From contig NC_091048.1 of assembly GCF_963966145.1 (NCBI RefSeq), forward strand, positions 24,924,001 through 24,988,000: a stretch of 64,000 nucleotides of DNA. The letters run 5' to 3'. Both the position numbers and the translations under genes were made by a program. This document shows positions 1 to 11,699 of the stretch, one piece after another. How positions within the stretch are numbered: the stretch's first letter is position 1; the number at the start of each line of letters is the position of its first letter. Below the pieces are notes generated by a model. That model was not told the DNA's origin, made no database searches, and saw only the letters and a list, made by a program, of their open reading frames with translations. This DNA is from Tenebrio molitor. Lineage: Eukaryota > Arthropoda > Insecta > Coleoptera > Tenebrionidae.

Positions 1-1728
1 CTTGCAATTCTGGAGGTTGCGAATAAATTATCTCTTCGGAGAAATGTTGATTTCCGGTGAATTATGAAATATCAAACTCACCGGAGGAATTTTTGAGAAT
101 CGCAAATTATTAAATACAAAGAATCACGAGAAGACGATCTTTTTCACAAGTTGAAACCTTCTCCTTGTAAGCCAAAATGTTAAGTATTTCTGGAAAGTGG
201 AGACCATTTAATTTTAACAAGGTATCATAACAAGTGTACTTTGGAGCTGGTGCCAAAGGGTTAAATTCAATGAAGTCATGGTTTTACCTTCGTATGTTAT
301 TTCAACAGAAACGAACAGCCACCTTTTCTCCTAAGAAATCTTCTCTTGACAAACCTCCCTTACGTTTTATTCAGATTTCATGGAAACATCTATTATTCCA
401 AAGATATAAAAAGAAGGTACCACATGTAGCCCATGAGAAAATCCAAGACCTCTACCTACTATCTCTGATGTGATACAACTTTTCAAAATGAATTAATTTT
501 CGTTTTCCAACGAAGACAAAAAAAAGTAGAATTTTTAATTGACAGCCTATCGTGCCACTCGAGAAAACTTACTCCTTGAGTGTGATGCTGTTAAAAAAAA
601 TCTCGTAATTCATTTTTTACGTTATGACAAGAATCCTGAACAAATCTTGAGTGGATTTGGCAAAAAACAGATTTGCAGAAACGATTCACATCCATTATAA
701 TTGGATTTCTAAAAAATTGAATTGTGTTTTCATCTACTTGTTGTGAGTCACATTTTGAAATTTATTTCGTTTCACTCGAAACAGTGTTCTTATTGTTGAT
801 ATAAATGAATAAAACGTGATTTTCTCAAATTAAGCAATTTGCAAATTCAAAATTCTTTGTCAATTTTCAATAAATTATTAATTATTATTAATGTAAACCG
901 CATTTTAAATCAATCATGAGACATCTCGACATCCTTTTTTAGCAATAATAAAGTTTACTGTATGTTTCTTTCTGTTTTAATAAGCGGTAGATCCACATGA
1001 TCCCGTACCACCTATACTGAAATCCTTTCTTCTTAAATAATAATTAAAAAAAAAAATCTCTTTCCAATTTTCCCTCCACATTCAAGTCTGTCATTCTCAG
1101 GTCAACTACATTTTTCAGCATCCACCAACCGTGCTTAAATAATTTCTTTGTAATGTCTTGCTTCCTTATGACATACTCTTTTGTATGTATGTGGAGCGAC
1201 TTTTACAATGGAATTTTAATTCAGTGACGACAATAGTTATTTAAGGAAATAACACTTTACATCATAAGTATGCCACTAATTTTTCCACTACCTTATTATA
1301 ACACTTAAAACTCTTCCAATACAAACTAAACTTTCTTAAAATTAGAGCACACTTGCCGTCACCCAAGGTTGCGTTTTATGAGCAGTTTATCTTATCCTCG
1401 CCGATTGTGTCTCGTTTTTACGAAGAATGGATTCAATCCGGTAGTGATTTTATGGAAATCGTTCTCCAACATATCTCGAACTCCTCGAAGAGGCTAAGTC
1501 GGCATAATTGGATTTATGGAAAATGATTTATTCAAAAAGTGGACGACGGAAAGAAATGCCAAAAAATCACATAAGCGTTTAGTGTTAAGAACAACGCTGG
1601 CAAACATCTGGAACCAGTTTTAATAATGTTAATAAATTAATAAATTCTGATTTCTTGGTAAACAGAAAGTCTAAATGCCTACTTTCTGTTGAGGCAGTAG
1701 AAATAGTTATTTTCATATGTCAGATTAC
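1..1728. other. AT-rich intronic stretch
   Basis: Apart from the terminal fragment of a GAGGTC-family MITE at 415-452, I see no supported feature here. The 79-codon open frame at 234-473 runs through that MITE end and is not a gene. Confidence 0.5.
415..452. mobile_element. GAGGTC-family MITE, solo terminal fragment
   Basis: The segment GCCCATGAGAAAATCCAAGA followed by CCTC at 429-452 matches the right terminus of the 228-bp elements at 34035-34262 and 58566-58793. It is followed by TA (453-454), as expected for a TA-inserting element. The rest of the element is absent or unrecognisable, so this is a truncated copy. Confidence 0.7.
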
Positions 1729-1803
1729 TTTTCAGGCATGAGGCCGAAATTTGAAGCACGAGGCGGTAGCCGAGTGTTGCAAAATAGGCCGAATACCTGA
1801 AAA
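1729..1803. mobile_element. Foldback (palindromic) element, GAAGCACGA type
   Basis: This is a near-perfect hairpin. TTTTCAGGCATGAGGCCGAA on the left pairs with a right arm ending TAGGCCGAATACCTGAAAA, around a core GGCGGTAGCC. The arms carry TTGAAGCACGAG and CGAGTGTTGCAA. The same arm and core words occur in the foldback at 18059-18171, so these are probably two diverged members of one family. No target-site duplication could be assigned. Confidence 0.6.
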
Positions 1804-1807
1804 CTGA

Positions 1808-3710
1808 CAGCGCACGAATATTGAATAACGTTTTGGGCAGTCTCAAAAAAAATTAATTGATTGTAAATTTTGAGGTTATCTTTGACAGATATCAAGTTAG
1901 GTATATAAACAGAAAAGTTCAACGCTTTTTGTCATTCTCGAATCTACTTCTGATTGTAAATCCTTCAAGACACAACTTGGACAACCCAACATAACCATTT
2001 CTAAGCCTTACGTGTGCATTTCATCTATTCAAGACCATCCGTTATACGGTGCGTTCCTTTCGCACCTCGCCGTGTGAGTTCGCACATTATCCGGTTGAAA
2101 AACTTGCAGTTTCCATTGCGAAAAAACTCGTCGGACTAATTGTGACCGTCTTTTCATGCAGACGGACATTTTTCACTGGCGAACGTTCCCGTCCGAACAG
2201 GTTCCGCGTGATTAACAACTCAGAAACCGACTACTACTCTTTCTTCTTGGTTTCCCCTCCCCAGGATGGATGCACCACGCTCCGTAAAAACGATCCCGAG
2301 CCGTGTCTTTGGTAATGCTCGAATCGTGCAGGTACAAGTCTCGTAATTAATTCCCACCATCGTTTATGGTGTACGGCTGGGATTCGTCGCACACTTCATC
2401 CTTTAGTCATAACGGAGCCAGCCGCAAATGAACCCTAACCTGAACCTGCGGCTCCGGGAATGACAGGTACTTGTTCACGCACTTGGAATATGTTAGGCTA
2501 ATTACGTTTACACGGCGAGACGTCGGATATAATCCGACTTGCACTATTCCGAGAAATTACCCCCGCGCTTCTATGATTATTACATTCATTATTTATGCGA
2601 GCTGTGCGGATGCACATTTCGATCCAGATAAAGTACCAGTACTGGATTCGTTTGTTCCAATCCACTTTGGCCGGGTGGTAAATTTTGTATAAGAGCGGAA
2701 CAGGTTACCCAGTTATCGATCCCCGATCGATCGCCGCCCGCTCCGGTGCATCGCCTAATGGGTCGCAGCAGGCGCTGACTCCGGGGTCCTTCCCCTGACT
2801 TATGGCCGTTCCACGTCCGCAAAATGCAAAACAATTGTACAGTTATTGTCGAAATAAACGCTGAGCGGGTAGTCTGGCTCCGTTCCAGAGACGGAGCGAA
2901 TTACCATCATATTACAGAAACCAACTGAGTGTGTCTTAATGCATAACACACTCCATGAAAATTCCGGCTCCGGCTTAATATTTTCACGGAAATGGCCTCT
3001 TCTCAAATTGCATTTCGATGTAAGCCCGCGTCTCTCCGGCAACGCCGAAAAAATTATACGCCCCCGTGAAACAACATCAACATTGCAAATTAAATTGTTT
3101 TCTGATTTGTGACGGCCGTTATGCAAACGACTTATCGGAAATAAATTAGGAGCCGCCCCCCGTCGCCGCCGCCGCCACACGTCCGTCCCGGGTCCGCGCG
3201 TGCCTTAATTAAAAACGGAAATGTTGCCTTTAAACAAACCCAAATTGAAAAACAAACGGTCGACGCTATTTCACCCGGTCTTTAACCGAAATATTATGGG
3301 CGGTCGCGACCCCTTCCCAAACTGGGAGCTTGTTAACGGGACCGGCAAAAAATCCAGACCGAACCGGGCTTAAATCGGGAGAGTATCGATCAGGCCAAAC
3401 CGGACCGGATGAACTTTCTCAACTACTGAACCGCACTAAGCACTAAGCGAGTCGGTTTTGCTCCGCCGTAAGAGTGCAGACTTCAACTTTAATTAATTTC
3501 AAACGACGAACGCGGAAGAGACTTCTCGAAATAGTGTTGAGGTCGGCGCGGCGGCTCGTTCCCTCCAAAACGCGCCGCCGTCGCATCATTCAAAAACCGA
3601 GTCGCATGTTCAATTGTCCCCCCGAACAAAGACCGTGATGAACCCAATAACAATAATGACGTTTTTTTTTCCTCCTTCCTTCCTCCTCCTTTCCGACTCA
3701 CGTGTCAGCA
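1808..3710. other. GC-richer unique island 1
   Basis: This is unique sequence, richer in G+C and CpG than its flanks, with short AATTAATT-like A/T cores and GC-rich runs such as CGTCGCCGCCGCCGCC near 3160. No exon, RNA gene or repeat could be supported; the open frames here overlap each other on both strands and match nothing I know. Its preservation among decayed transposons makes it a candidate intronic regulatory region, but that is inference. Confidence 0.4.
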
Positions 3711-4159
3711 ACAAAAGCGACTTATTTCTATGATTCTTTGTTTCTTTTTTTAAGATTCGCATTTCGGATGTCTTTGAGAAATTGCCGTCAAATTCATTAA
3801 ATCACATTTTTTTCCCCTTTTTGTTTCGGAAATAGTCACAAATCGAGAGCGCACGCAATAAAATAATAAGTTGGAATGTCTTCTGACATGTCAAGTCACT
3901 ATTTCAGTGAAAAGCGAAACGAGGGGTAGTTCCGGGGGTGAAAGGATACTGAGTCGCATTAAATCATCCGTCGAGGGGGACGTGCGGATTGAACCGTGCT
4001 GACGCTCAACACTTGATTGACAACGATCACGATTCCGTAATCAAATTTTCGGTTTCTTTGACCTCGAATCTTATGAAAACAAGTTACTTTACCTATGTCG
4101 AGTGTTATTGTTGTCCCAAGAATTGGCTATCATATGACAAACATCATTAACATACAACA

Positions 4160-5230
4160 ACCCAGAAGAAACTTTTGTTTCGATGCGAGTCGTCAGCTAA
4201 AGTGAACCTTCGTCAACTTCTTTATCTTAACACAACCAGAATGATTTTCACAATTCGTGGAACTCTTCCTCAAAACTTGATGGAAATTGAGAAAGACCAA
4301 TTAAGAACATTTCTATATTCCCTCTTGATGTTTGTTGGTAAAAAAACCTACTCGCAGATGTAGAATGTAAATATCTACAGCAAAACGCTTTGCTGTGAAT
4401 AGCTTTCAATCCAAAATTTGTCACAAAGCTCATAAAGCTCTTCCCCCTTATTTGTTGATTGCCTGTAAGATGTAGGGAACGGACCCCTCTCCTAGTCACA
4501 CCTTTGTGTTGAAAGGGAGAGAAAGTAATGATCCTTTTTGGTCTGAACTTCGTTCAAAAGACTTTCAGTGAGTCTGGAGTGATGATATCTTTTACCATTA
4601 TCAGGTCCAAACTGCAATGGAAAATTCTCCACATTTTCCTTAGAAATACGACATTTTAAAAGACAAAGTAGTCTTAAATACAAGAACGTCATGAGTTGGA
4701 ATCCGAATAATTTTCCAAGATGCCACATTTTGACTCAAATAATTGAAGATATCTCTTAAATGAGCTATTCCTCATCTTCACAGAATCACTCAACAAGCGT
4801 CTAGTTGTTTTCGTAGAAATACTCCTGTAAGGAAATTTTAGCTCAAACACCCTGCTGAAAATTTTTCTTCTGCTATGCTACACCTATAGCAGAAGACTTC
4901 CTTTTTGGTCAAACGTTTATTTCTTTAAACATGATTTTTATTTAATGAAATCGTCCAAAACTTTTTGAAATTTTATATCCAAGACATTTTGACGTAATCA
5001 TTCCTTTCTAGAGAAAATGGTGCGTCATGATCAGGTAAGCTTTTTTTTACAAAGTCTACCATTGATGAACCATCACTACGAATAGAAAAGTCATCATCAT
5101 TTTGCCACGACAGATGTTTTTTCTTCAAATATAACGTCAAAACATTAAATATGTCATCACGTCTGCTGTTTTTTTTTCAAACGCTAAGGCAAAGTCACTT
5201 TGGTGACTCATTCAAATCAGCAGAAAAATA
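4160..5230 (-). pseudogene. Possible decayed coding relic, unidentified
   Basis: Read on the minus strand, this AT-rich stretch has several short open segments in shifting frames that look protein-like. Examples are HLSWQNDDDFSIRSDG near 5060-5120 and FPLQFGPDNGKRYHHSRLTE near 4580-4650. They are broken by stops and frameshifts and I do not recognise a family. It may be the body of an old transposon or a processed pseudogene. Support is weak because AT-rich sequence gives open frames by chance. Confidence 0.25.
4867..4895. repeat. Perfect 10-bp stem hairpin
   Basis: CTTCTGCTAT (4867-4876) and ATAGCAGAAG (4886-4895) are perfect reverse complements around a 9-nt loop. It lies inside the possible decayed coding relic. 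Function unknown; it could be a chance palindrome. Confidence 0.5.
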
Positions 5231-5285
5231 GTCTTTAACATCTCCACATATGACCCATTTCATAAGGAAACTTCTTGAATACCAC

Positions 5286-5524
5286 TAGTATTGTTTTCTC
5301 AATTTGGTTGTAGGTCGTAAAATTTTATGGTACTTTAAATTAAACATCTTGCGGGGCTTACAAATGCTATTTTACCACTAGTAAATAATATTTTAAGCAG
5401 GGTTGTATTGTACATTTTGCAGATTTGTATGGCACGCGCCACTTTTCAACCATTGTGCCCGTTGATCGCTCATAACAGGCAATAAAATTTTACGACCTGC
5501 AACGAAATTGAGAAAGCAGTACTA
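5286..5524. mobile_element. 239-bp MITE with 42-bp TIRs
   Basis: The left end TAGTATTGTTTTCTCAATTT continues through GGTTGTAGGTCGTAAAATTTTA. The right end is its inverted complement with only three mismatches over about 42 bp. The interior is non-coding. No second copy was seen in the window and no target-site duplication can be called with certainty, so the superfamily is unassigned. Confidence 0.8.
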
Positions 5525-7960
5525 CTTGTACTAACAATTGGCCCACACCGATCTTCTTGGTTGGTCTCGTGAAATTTTCACCAATCATGTGATTTCTTCT
5601 TTTACGATGAACCAATGGTATTGCTTAACTAGCTTCCTGGATTACTTCGTTTCTACAGATGCTCGTTATCAACAAAACCAGTTCTTGCCGAGGGGAACCA
5701 AAAGGTGTAAGCACCGAAATACCTTCTGATTTAGTTCGTCCATCCGTGGAAGGCGAAACCTTTCCGATTCGATTCCGTCGGTGGGCGTTCATCGCCGTCG
5801 TCTGGTCGTGGCCGGCGAAGGGTTGGTCGGACGGAGTCAGTTCATTTCCGTTCGCTTATTATAAAGAGAAAACGCACGCCAAATTTCAATTAAGGCCGCC
5901 GATTAAGTAAGCGCCGCTTATGAACAAAATAACTAAAGTCAGCTCCGACATAAATCTTCTGCCAGAATAACATTGTGTAGAATATAAGCTCCGGAGCCAT
6001 GCTCTACTGTTGTAAAAGTGGAACGGAATTACGACGGAAACTTCGAGGACGCGATAATTTTATTACAGGTACGGGCTTGTTATGCCGGTAAGAAAGTGCT
6101 CATTAGAATTAGGCCCAACTTACGCCGCCGCCCTTGATGTATACGTGTTCGGTCGTTTTGTGTGTTGGCGTCTACTTGTGGAGCGCGGCGGCTTTATGGG
6201 GGCCCCGAGGTACGCAATTCCGCCCCAAAATTCTTATGCGCATATAAAGTCGCTAAATCTTTTACTCCGCGATTTGTATTTCAATACGGAATTTCGCCGC
6301 AAATTACCCCACACGATTTACATACGCCAAAGGACGAGAGCAGGACACCCTCAGGTAGAAAACAAAACGATCAAGAATCTGACCCTTCCAAGCTGAGTCA
6401 AGTCGGGCCAAATCGGGAGAACAAACTGGCGATGCGGTACTAACTCGTACTCGAAACTGTTGTTTTCAAAATTTCCAATACGACATTGCTGAGTTGAAAA
6501 TGGAGTCCTTTTGGTCGTTTCGGGGCAAGTCAGCAACTCGCAAATAAGTTAGATTCGGCAATTTTTCGCCGTCTTCTTAATTTAATCCTGGGTCGGGAGC
6601 TTTCGTGGTCCTGCGGCTTTGTTTTAATTTTTCGATGATCGTGCGGATCTGGGTGTGTTGCGTAGGTGTATTGTTTGGATGTCGGGGTCCCGGCCATATA
6701 TAAGCGCGTCCTTTTGCTCGAATCCGGAATCCGGAATTAGGTAATATATTGCAGCTGTAGTTCGCAGCACCTCAGAAATCCGGGCTTCCGAAGTTAAGAA
6801 GAGCTCCCAGTAAACAGCCGCTATGCGGGCCACTCTGTTTCATCTGCTTAATGACGTTATTTTGCGCTTAATTGTAATTGTGTTAAATTTGTGAAATTAA
6901 ACCAGTGCGCTTGGGAACTCCCAGCTTAACTTGTTGACGGTTTTCCATTTTGTCGGGGAACGAGCTCTCGTCCCCGTTGTAATATATCGTAATTAAAAAT
7001 CTACAAGTCTAATTAATATTGACAAGAGAGGCGCCGGAAGCTGCCGAGTTTTCAAATAATCTAATATTTGGTCTTCCGTGAGCTCGGCAGCACCGACATA
7101 CAAACGACTTCATAAACGGGCGACGATTAAACGACTTTTATAAATGCTTTCATTACGCTAAGTGGAAAATGGAAAAGCCGGTGCATTTTTGCTCTCCCCC
7201 TTTTTCTTCCCGTGACATCCAGACTACTTCTTTTCAAAACTTTTCCATGTACTCACGAGTAATTATAATTGCGTCACTTTGTCGCCCCGGTCTGACGGGT
7301 TCCGTCTTCGAGACGGTAATACATCTGGAAATTTTAATTCGCCCCCTTTTTTACCGCCCTCAACCCGCCCCCAAGATTAATCATTTTGGGAAATGGAAAA
7401 TCTGCCAAGGCCCCCGAATTAACTTTGTATCACGACTTAATTCGACTGTTCCCGATTGTCACGACGTCTGCGATACCCTCGTGTATGAATACTGATGGCC
7501 CTGATCAAAACCGGGACCGGGAAATAGGCTAGAGACACCCAGTCTCGTTACCCATCTCGCGATTTAATCAAACGTACCCAGGATTAATGCAACACTGCAA
7601 CAAGTTACCAAAACCCAATTAAAATAATTACCAAGTATGAAAAGCCTACACGCCGGGATTATCTCTCTCGGGGTGGAGACTTCGCATCTGTTTGCGACGA
7701 AAATAACATCTTCGACGAGTTTCGCGCGAAACATCCTTCGCACTGGTGCGCGCAAACTTTTCTTCGCCGCTGCAGCCTCTCTCTATTTATAATGTGCACA
7801 AAACAACCCGCCTGCTGCTAAATATTTTGCCAACATAAATACGTCACTTTCCTCGTTCCACGCCAAATAAACTCGACCCCACTTGAACCACCTGATAAAA
7901 CTCCACTGAATTTATTTAAGAAGTGCTCCTATAAGAATACGAACACAAATAAAGAATGGA
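5525..7960. other. GC-richer unique island 2
   Basis: Unique sequence with elevated G+C, homopolymeric C/G runs and scattered TAATTA-type cores. Overlapping frames on both strands (for example 6082-6396 and 7169-7495) match no family I recognise and lack exon-like boundaries. Possible intronic regulatory DNA. Confidence 0.4.
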
Positions 7961-8194
7961 AATTGTAAATTTATTTATCAGAGATGTGTTTATTCTAGCG
8001 TGGTAATAAATCTCGACGAGAAGCTAAATCTTGGCCAGCTGTTCAGTCTTTAGCTCAAAATTTAACGCGACTCTTTTTAGCGAAAATCTGGATCGAATCG
8101 AGCTCTCCAAGAAAGTTACAAATTTACTCTGGAGAAGTGTTGACTGAGAGAAGTGAAAGTGACTGTTTTCAATATACAAATTCTTTTCATAAAA

Positions 8195-8274
8195 TCGAAT
8201 TTCAATTATGCGTGAGCGAAAGACAGTGAGCGAAAGTGAAATTTTCACCCACTTTCTAGGGAAGTATCGAACAA
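8195..8274 (-). mobile_element. GAGCGAAAG-family fragment
   Basis: The segment TTATGCGTGAGCGAAAGACA, then GTGAGCGAAAGTGAAA and TTTCACCCACTTTCTAGGGA, ending AAGTATCGAACAAAA, matches the end of the elements at 15516-16036 and 41080-41490. It is a truncated copy of that family; the segment to its left (8017-8190) may include more diverged parts. Confidence 0.65.
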
Positions 8275-8477
8275 AATAATCTTCACAGGGTAGTAAACGT
8301 TATAACTTGAATATTTTCCTTAATGATATTTAAATTGTTCTCAAGTTGGAATAACCTCTTTCGTTTTTATTATTCGGCGCAGATCGCGCGCCCCACGAAT
8401 GTTTCGTCCATCGAGAAAAAGTAAAAAAAAATCCACCCCTCGTCGCAAGCCGCAAAAGAAAACACAAAGGTACTCAC

Positions 8478-8519
8478 CTTTGGGTGTGCTCTTCTCGGGA
8501 ACGCTACTTTGGGGTCAAT
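8478..8519 (-). CDS. Rbp6: Rbp6-like Musashi-family protein, RRM1-RRM2 linker exon (42 bp)
   Basis: On the minus strand this 42-bp exon reads IDPKVAFPRRAHPK, the highly conserved linker that joins RRM1 to RRM2 in Musashi-family RNA-binding proteins. The acceptor is CTTTTCTTTGCAG immediately upstream (8520-8532) and the donor is GTGAGTA (8471-8477). The exon is exactly 14 codons and phase 0 at both ends. It therefore joins cleanly to the phase-0 end of the exon at 28566-28650, giving ...THELDGKK-IDPKVAF.... In the family, proteins of this kind bind UAG-containing RNA and control translation and mRNA fate in stem and neural cells. The wording THELDGKK-IDPKVAFPRRAHPK resembles the Rbp6 branch more than Drosophila musashi itself, as I recall those sequences. 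The next exon lies outside the window. Confidence 0.92.
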
Positions 8520-8532
8520 CTGCAAAGAAAAG

Positions 8533-9720
8533 AGAAACGATTTATTAAGGGAAGGTCCTAGAATTAGGCAAATAACGGCAGATATAAAAGTAAATAAAAA
8601 GGGGGTCTCCTTAATTATTCTGCTTGTTTTACGAGTGGCAATAAACGAATTGCTTGAATTATTCTGTTTCATTTCCTTCCGTCTTCGAGTCTAACGGGCG
8701 GCATTATGGGCAATCAAAAGACAGCATTTCCAGCACCACACCACGCAAGACACGCGCCTCCCCGCCGCCTCCCTTCTCGCAACCCCTTCGCACACTCACA
8801 CACGCGCGTTTAAAAAAAATCCCACCCGGGGCGACCCCGCCCCCCGCAAATGGCCCCAGTAATGCGAATCCGGCAACACTTTTAAGAGGCGTTAGTCGAT
8901 CGCACTTCCCCCGATTTCGGATTCTTTGTATAAAATAAAGTGACTATTTGAGGAGTTCTCATGGTAATATACGGTCCGACCGGGAACGTTCGGCACATTG
9001 ATAATAACAATCTCGGGAAATGGGTGAGGCACATATGCCTGTGGGGCGGCCGGGAAGACCCGGCCAAATGAAATCGATGAGATTGTTTCGGGATTTCGAA
9101 TAAATTGCGGGGAAAAAAAAATAGAAAGACACATTAAAAGGGAAGTCGGTTAAAAAATGAGTCGGCGGGCCGGAGAGCATTGTTTCAAGAATAAAAGCGA
9201 TCGAGGGGGGACCAAACAACGGGATTAAAACGCGTCCCGGACACAAAGAACTGATGCGTGCTGACTTATGGCTAACGAGTTTTCGGGCAGGGGAGCGCTG
9301 CTTTCGTGCTAAAAAAAATATATTTATTCCCATAATTCCCTGCATAAATAATGACGAATTCTTATAGATTCGGACGATATCCTCCGGATAAATCCGTATA
9401 AATTATATCATGTTCTCCGTTCGATACGCCGCGTCGCAAAAATAAATTCACGTCGGACGTCACGCGCGATTTTCGAAAAGCCGACGCTAATTCGGCACAG
9501 ATTACCCCCGGTGGGCTCCCGATACCACCGATAATGCCCCAATAATCTCTCCCGTTATCAGTCTTAAAATTTAAATGTGTAATGCAACGCTCCCGGCTTT
9601 GTTATTATCAATTATAACAATTACAGCGTATTCGCGTGTTTTATGAACCGTTACGTTACAATTCATGTAATATGCAAATGTTCGAATGTGTTAATATTTA
9701 AATTAAAATAATTGCCCATT
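8533..9720. other. GC-richer unique island 3, beside linker exon
   Basis: Unique sequence directly upstream (minus strand) of the linker exon. It includes a CACACA/CGCCTCCCCGCCGCC-rich block at 8740-8860. Open frames here occur on both strands and overlap, which argues against coding. Proximity to a microexon makes splicing-control sequence possible, but no specific motif can be defended. Confidence 0.35.
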
Positions 9721-10212
9721 TTATTAAACCATTAGCTTATCGTTCCCAGCTGAACATACACATCTGAATTTAAAATGCATATTGATCAACTAATTAAAAT
9801 TGTCAACACGAGACATAGCCCACGCTGTAAAATTGCTAATATTTCTGTTAGATACTTTTATTATTATTTCTTTAATTGAAGATTAAACACGGTTTGATAA
9901 CGTCATATATTTTTTATTTTAAATATCACTGCCAAATACTCTCATTTAATTTTTCCTTCTAATGTCTATTTCTCTGTTTATTTGTTTGTCTAAAAATAAT
10001 ATGTGAAGTGCAGCAAATGGCAAAATATAAACAAATTTTGAAAAAAGCGTGTTTGGAGGAACTTCCTTCAAGCACCAATACTAAATTTTAAAAATTTATT
10101 ATTCCCTGCTATAAATGACAATTAACAAATAGTAATTGCTGCTTAATAGTCGTGTGTTAAGCAAAGAATCTCTCTCTAAATGGCTTTAAAAAATGTCCAC
10201 TCAACGAATTAA

Positions 10213-10543
10213 TATCGGGCCTTCAAATATATATATATATATATTTAGAGTAGGCGTAGGCGACATTCTAATTCGGTTAACAGTGTAAAGTAATTTTTTT
10301 GGTAACCAATTATTCTCCGGACTTACACAGGTTACATAGTAAGATTTTTCCCAATTTCACATTGTCATATTCCGTGGAGGGGAAATAGGGAGAATGCACT
10401 ACAAAAATTAAAAATATTTTCTAACCTAATTTTATTTCGTTAAAATGTCAGACGTTTCTTGTGTCATTTTCTACGCTGGAAAAATGTTGCAAACAATTGA
10501 ATTTCCTGAGGTTGCTCTAAATATAAATTTATTTGAAGGCCCT
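10213..10543. mobile_element. TATCG group MITE, family A copy 1
   Basis: The ends are inverted. The left begins TATCGGGCCTTCAAATATAT and continues to ATTTAGAGTAGGC. The right reads GTTGCTCTAAATATAAATTT then ATTTGAAGGCCC. A second copy at 39690-40014 is nearly identical throughout (for example AAAATGTCAGACGTTTCTTG in both), so the boundaries are good to a few bases. The (AT)n run in the left end is an expansion absent from copy 2. Non-coding; superfamily unassigned. Confidence 0.85.
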
Positions 10544-11236
10544 TAGTTAGGTACAGAAAATTGCTTTGAAGTTAAGTGTGATTTTATTTAGGTAATTTTT
10601 TTATTATTAAATTATACTCGTATTATTGGATTACAAATAATGAGAAAATATAAAATAATACTGTACATATGTCCCAAAAAAAGAAAATAGTACGAAACAA
10701 CTAGGACCTCAATAGGAAGTGAGCTATTATTTCCCTAGGAAGTAAAACTAAAATACCAGGTTGACATTTCTCAACAAATAAGTTAATTAAAAAAATACCG
10801 TTCTTGGTAATTTATCAAAAAATCTGAATTCGCTTATTTATTAACGATTTCAAATATTTTCCTTAATAACTGGAATAACATTGTCGATTTAAAAAAATTA
10901 TCGAAATGCCATCTTTTACATATTAGGAAATAATATACTGCGTTGCAAAAAAATCAGAACACTAAGTGTTTTTTGAACGATTTTAACGAAATTAACAGAA
11001 TTAGCTAAACTTAACGAAACATATCGATGATAAAAAATTTAGATGTCTTGGTTTTTATTTGGATAATTGATTAATTTTTTGTTTTTATCTTTACGAAGAA
11101 CTGTTTTTCTTTTCCTATAACTGCTTTTATAGAGACACTGTATGTATATGGCTAGTCCTGCAGCTCTGCACTGACGTCACTTAAATTTAGCAACGCAATG
11201 AACAATGAAAATTGAGAAGTGACAAGAGATTTAGCT
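10544..11236. other. AT-rich intronic stretch
   Basis: Mostly low-complexity AT. A weak inverted pair, ACTGCGTTGCAAAA near 10939 and TTTAGCAACGCAATG near 11187, may bound a decayed element of about 265 bp, but the match is short. Nothing else is supported. Confidence 0.4.
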
Positions 11237-11312
11237 TGATGCGAACGGTTTTAGCGGGATGCTAACGCGGACGATTTTGGCGTCATGCGAACGCGAACGA
11301 TTTTAGCGTGAC
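11237..11312. repeat. 26-bp tandem repeat, about 3 units
   Basis: Successive units read TTGATGCGAACGGTTTTAGCG, GGATGCTAACGCGGACGATTTTGGCG and TCATGCGAACGCGAACGATTTTAGCG (each broken here only for listing), followed by a partial TGACGCG. The first unit is 5 bp shorter. CpG-rich minisatellite in AT-rich surroundings; function unknown. Confidence 0.75.
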
Positions 11313-11699
11313 GCGTGCAAGTAATTCACTGCCCAGGAATAAAATGTATGCGGTGTGCCTAAAGAAAAAAGAATAAGACAACTTTTTCAATTTAGAATCT
11401 GCACAATCATAACGAACAACATTCGTCGATTAATTTTACCTGCTCAGTACTGGTACATAGCAGAAATATCAGAAATGATCCCGTGCAAAAATGACTCCCC
11501 AACGTATAATTACATCAGAAAATATGTGCAAAGATTCGTAAAATGCAATTAGTAAATGCTCCACATTCATTTTCTTTGTGTTCTCTTTGTAACGGCAACT
11601 TTGTTAATTTAACAGTACTGTTGTTAGTTACACAACTAAATATGTGTGTGCATGTCCCAGTTGTTTGAGTTCCACATTTCTATTATTTTATTCATCTAA

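Larger units (their letters stand above)
1..8477 (-). other. Rbp6: Rbp6-like gene, downstream intron (partial)
   Basis: This is the intron that follows the 42-bp linker exon on the minus strand. It opens with the donor GTGAGTA (reverse complement of 8471-8477) and runs off the left edge. In this gene family the next exon begins RRM2 with MVTRTKKIFVGGL. I looked for its reverse complement by eye and did not find it, so the intron is probably longer than 8.4 kb. It holds a foldback element, a solo MITE end, a 239-bp MITE and two GC-rich islands. Confidence 0.75.

Noticed and set aside
234..473. 79-codon frame near the left end
   Set aside because: It runs into the terminal fragment of a GAGGTC-family MITE and has no recognisable content.
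6770..6815. CCGAAGTTAAG word resembling part of 5S rRNA or a 5S-derived SINE
   Set aside because: Only about 11 bases match; the rest of the 5S internal promoter and the paired stems are absent.
1..8477. Search for the RRM2 exon (MVTRTKKIFVGGL...)
   Set aside because: Not seen by eye in the 8.4 kb downstream of the linker exon; probably beyond position 1.
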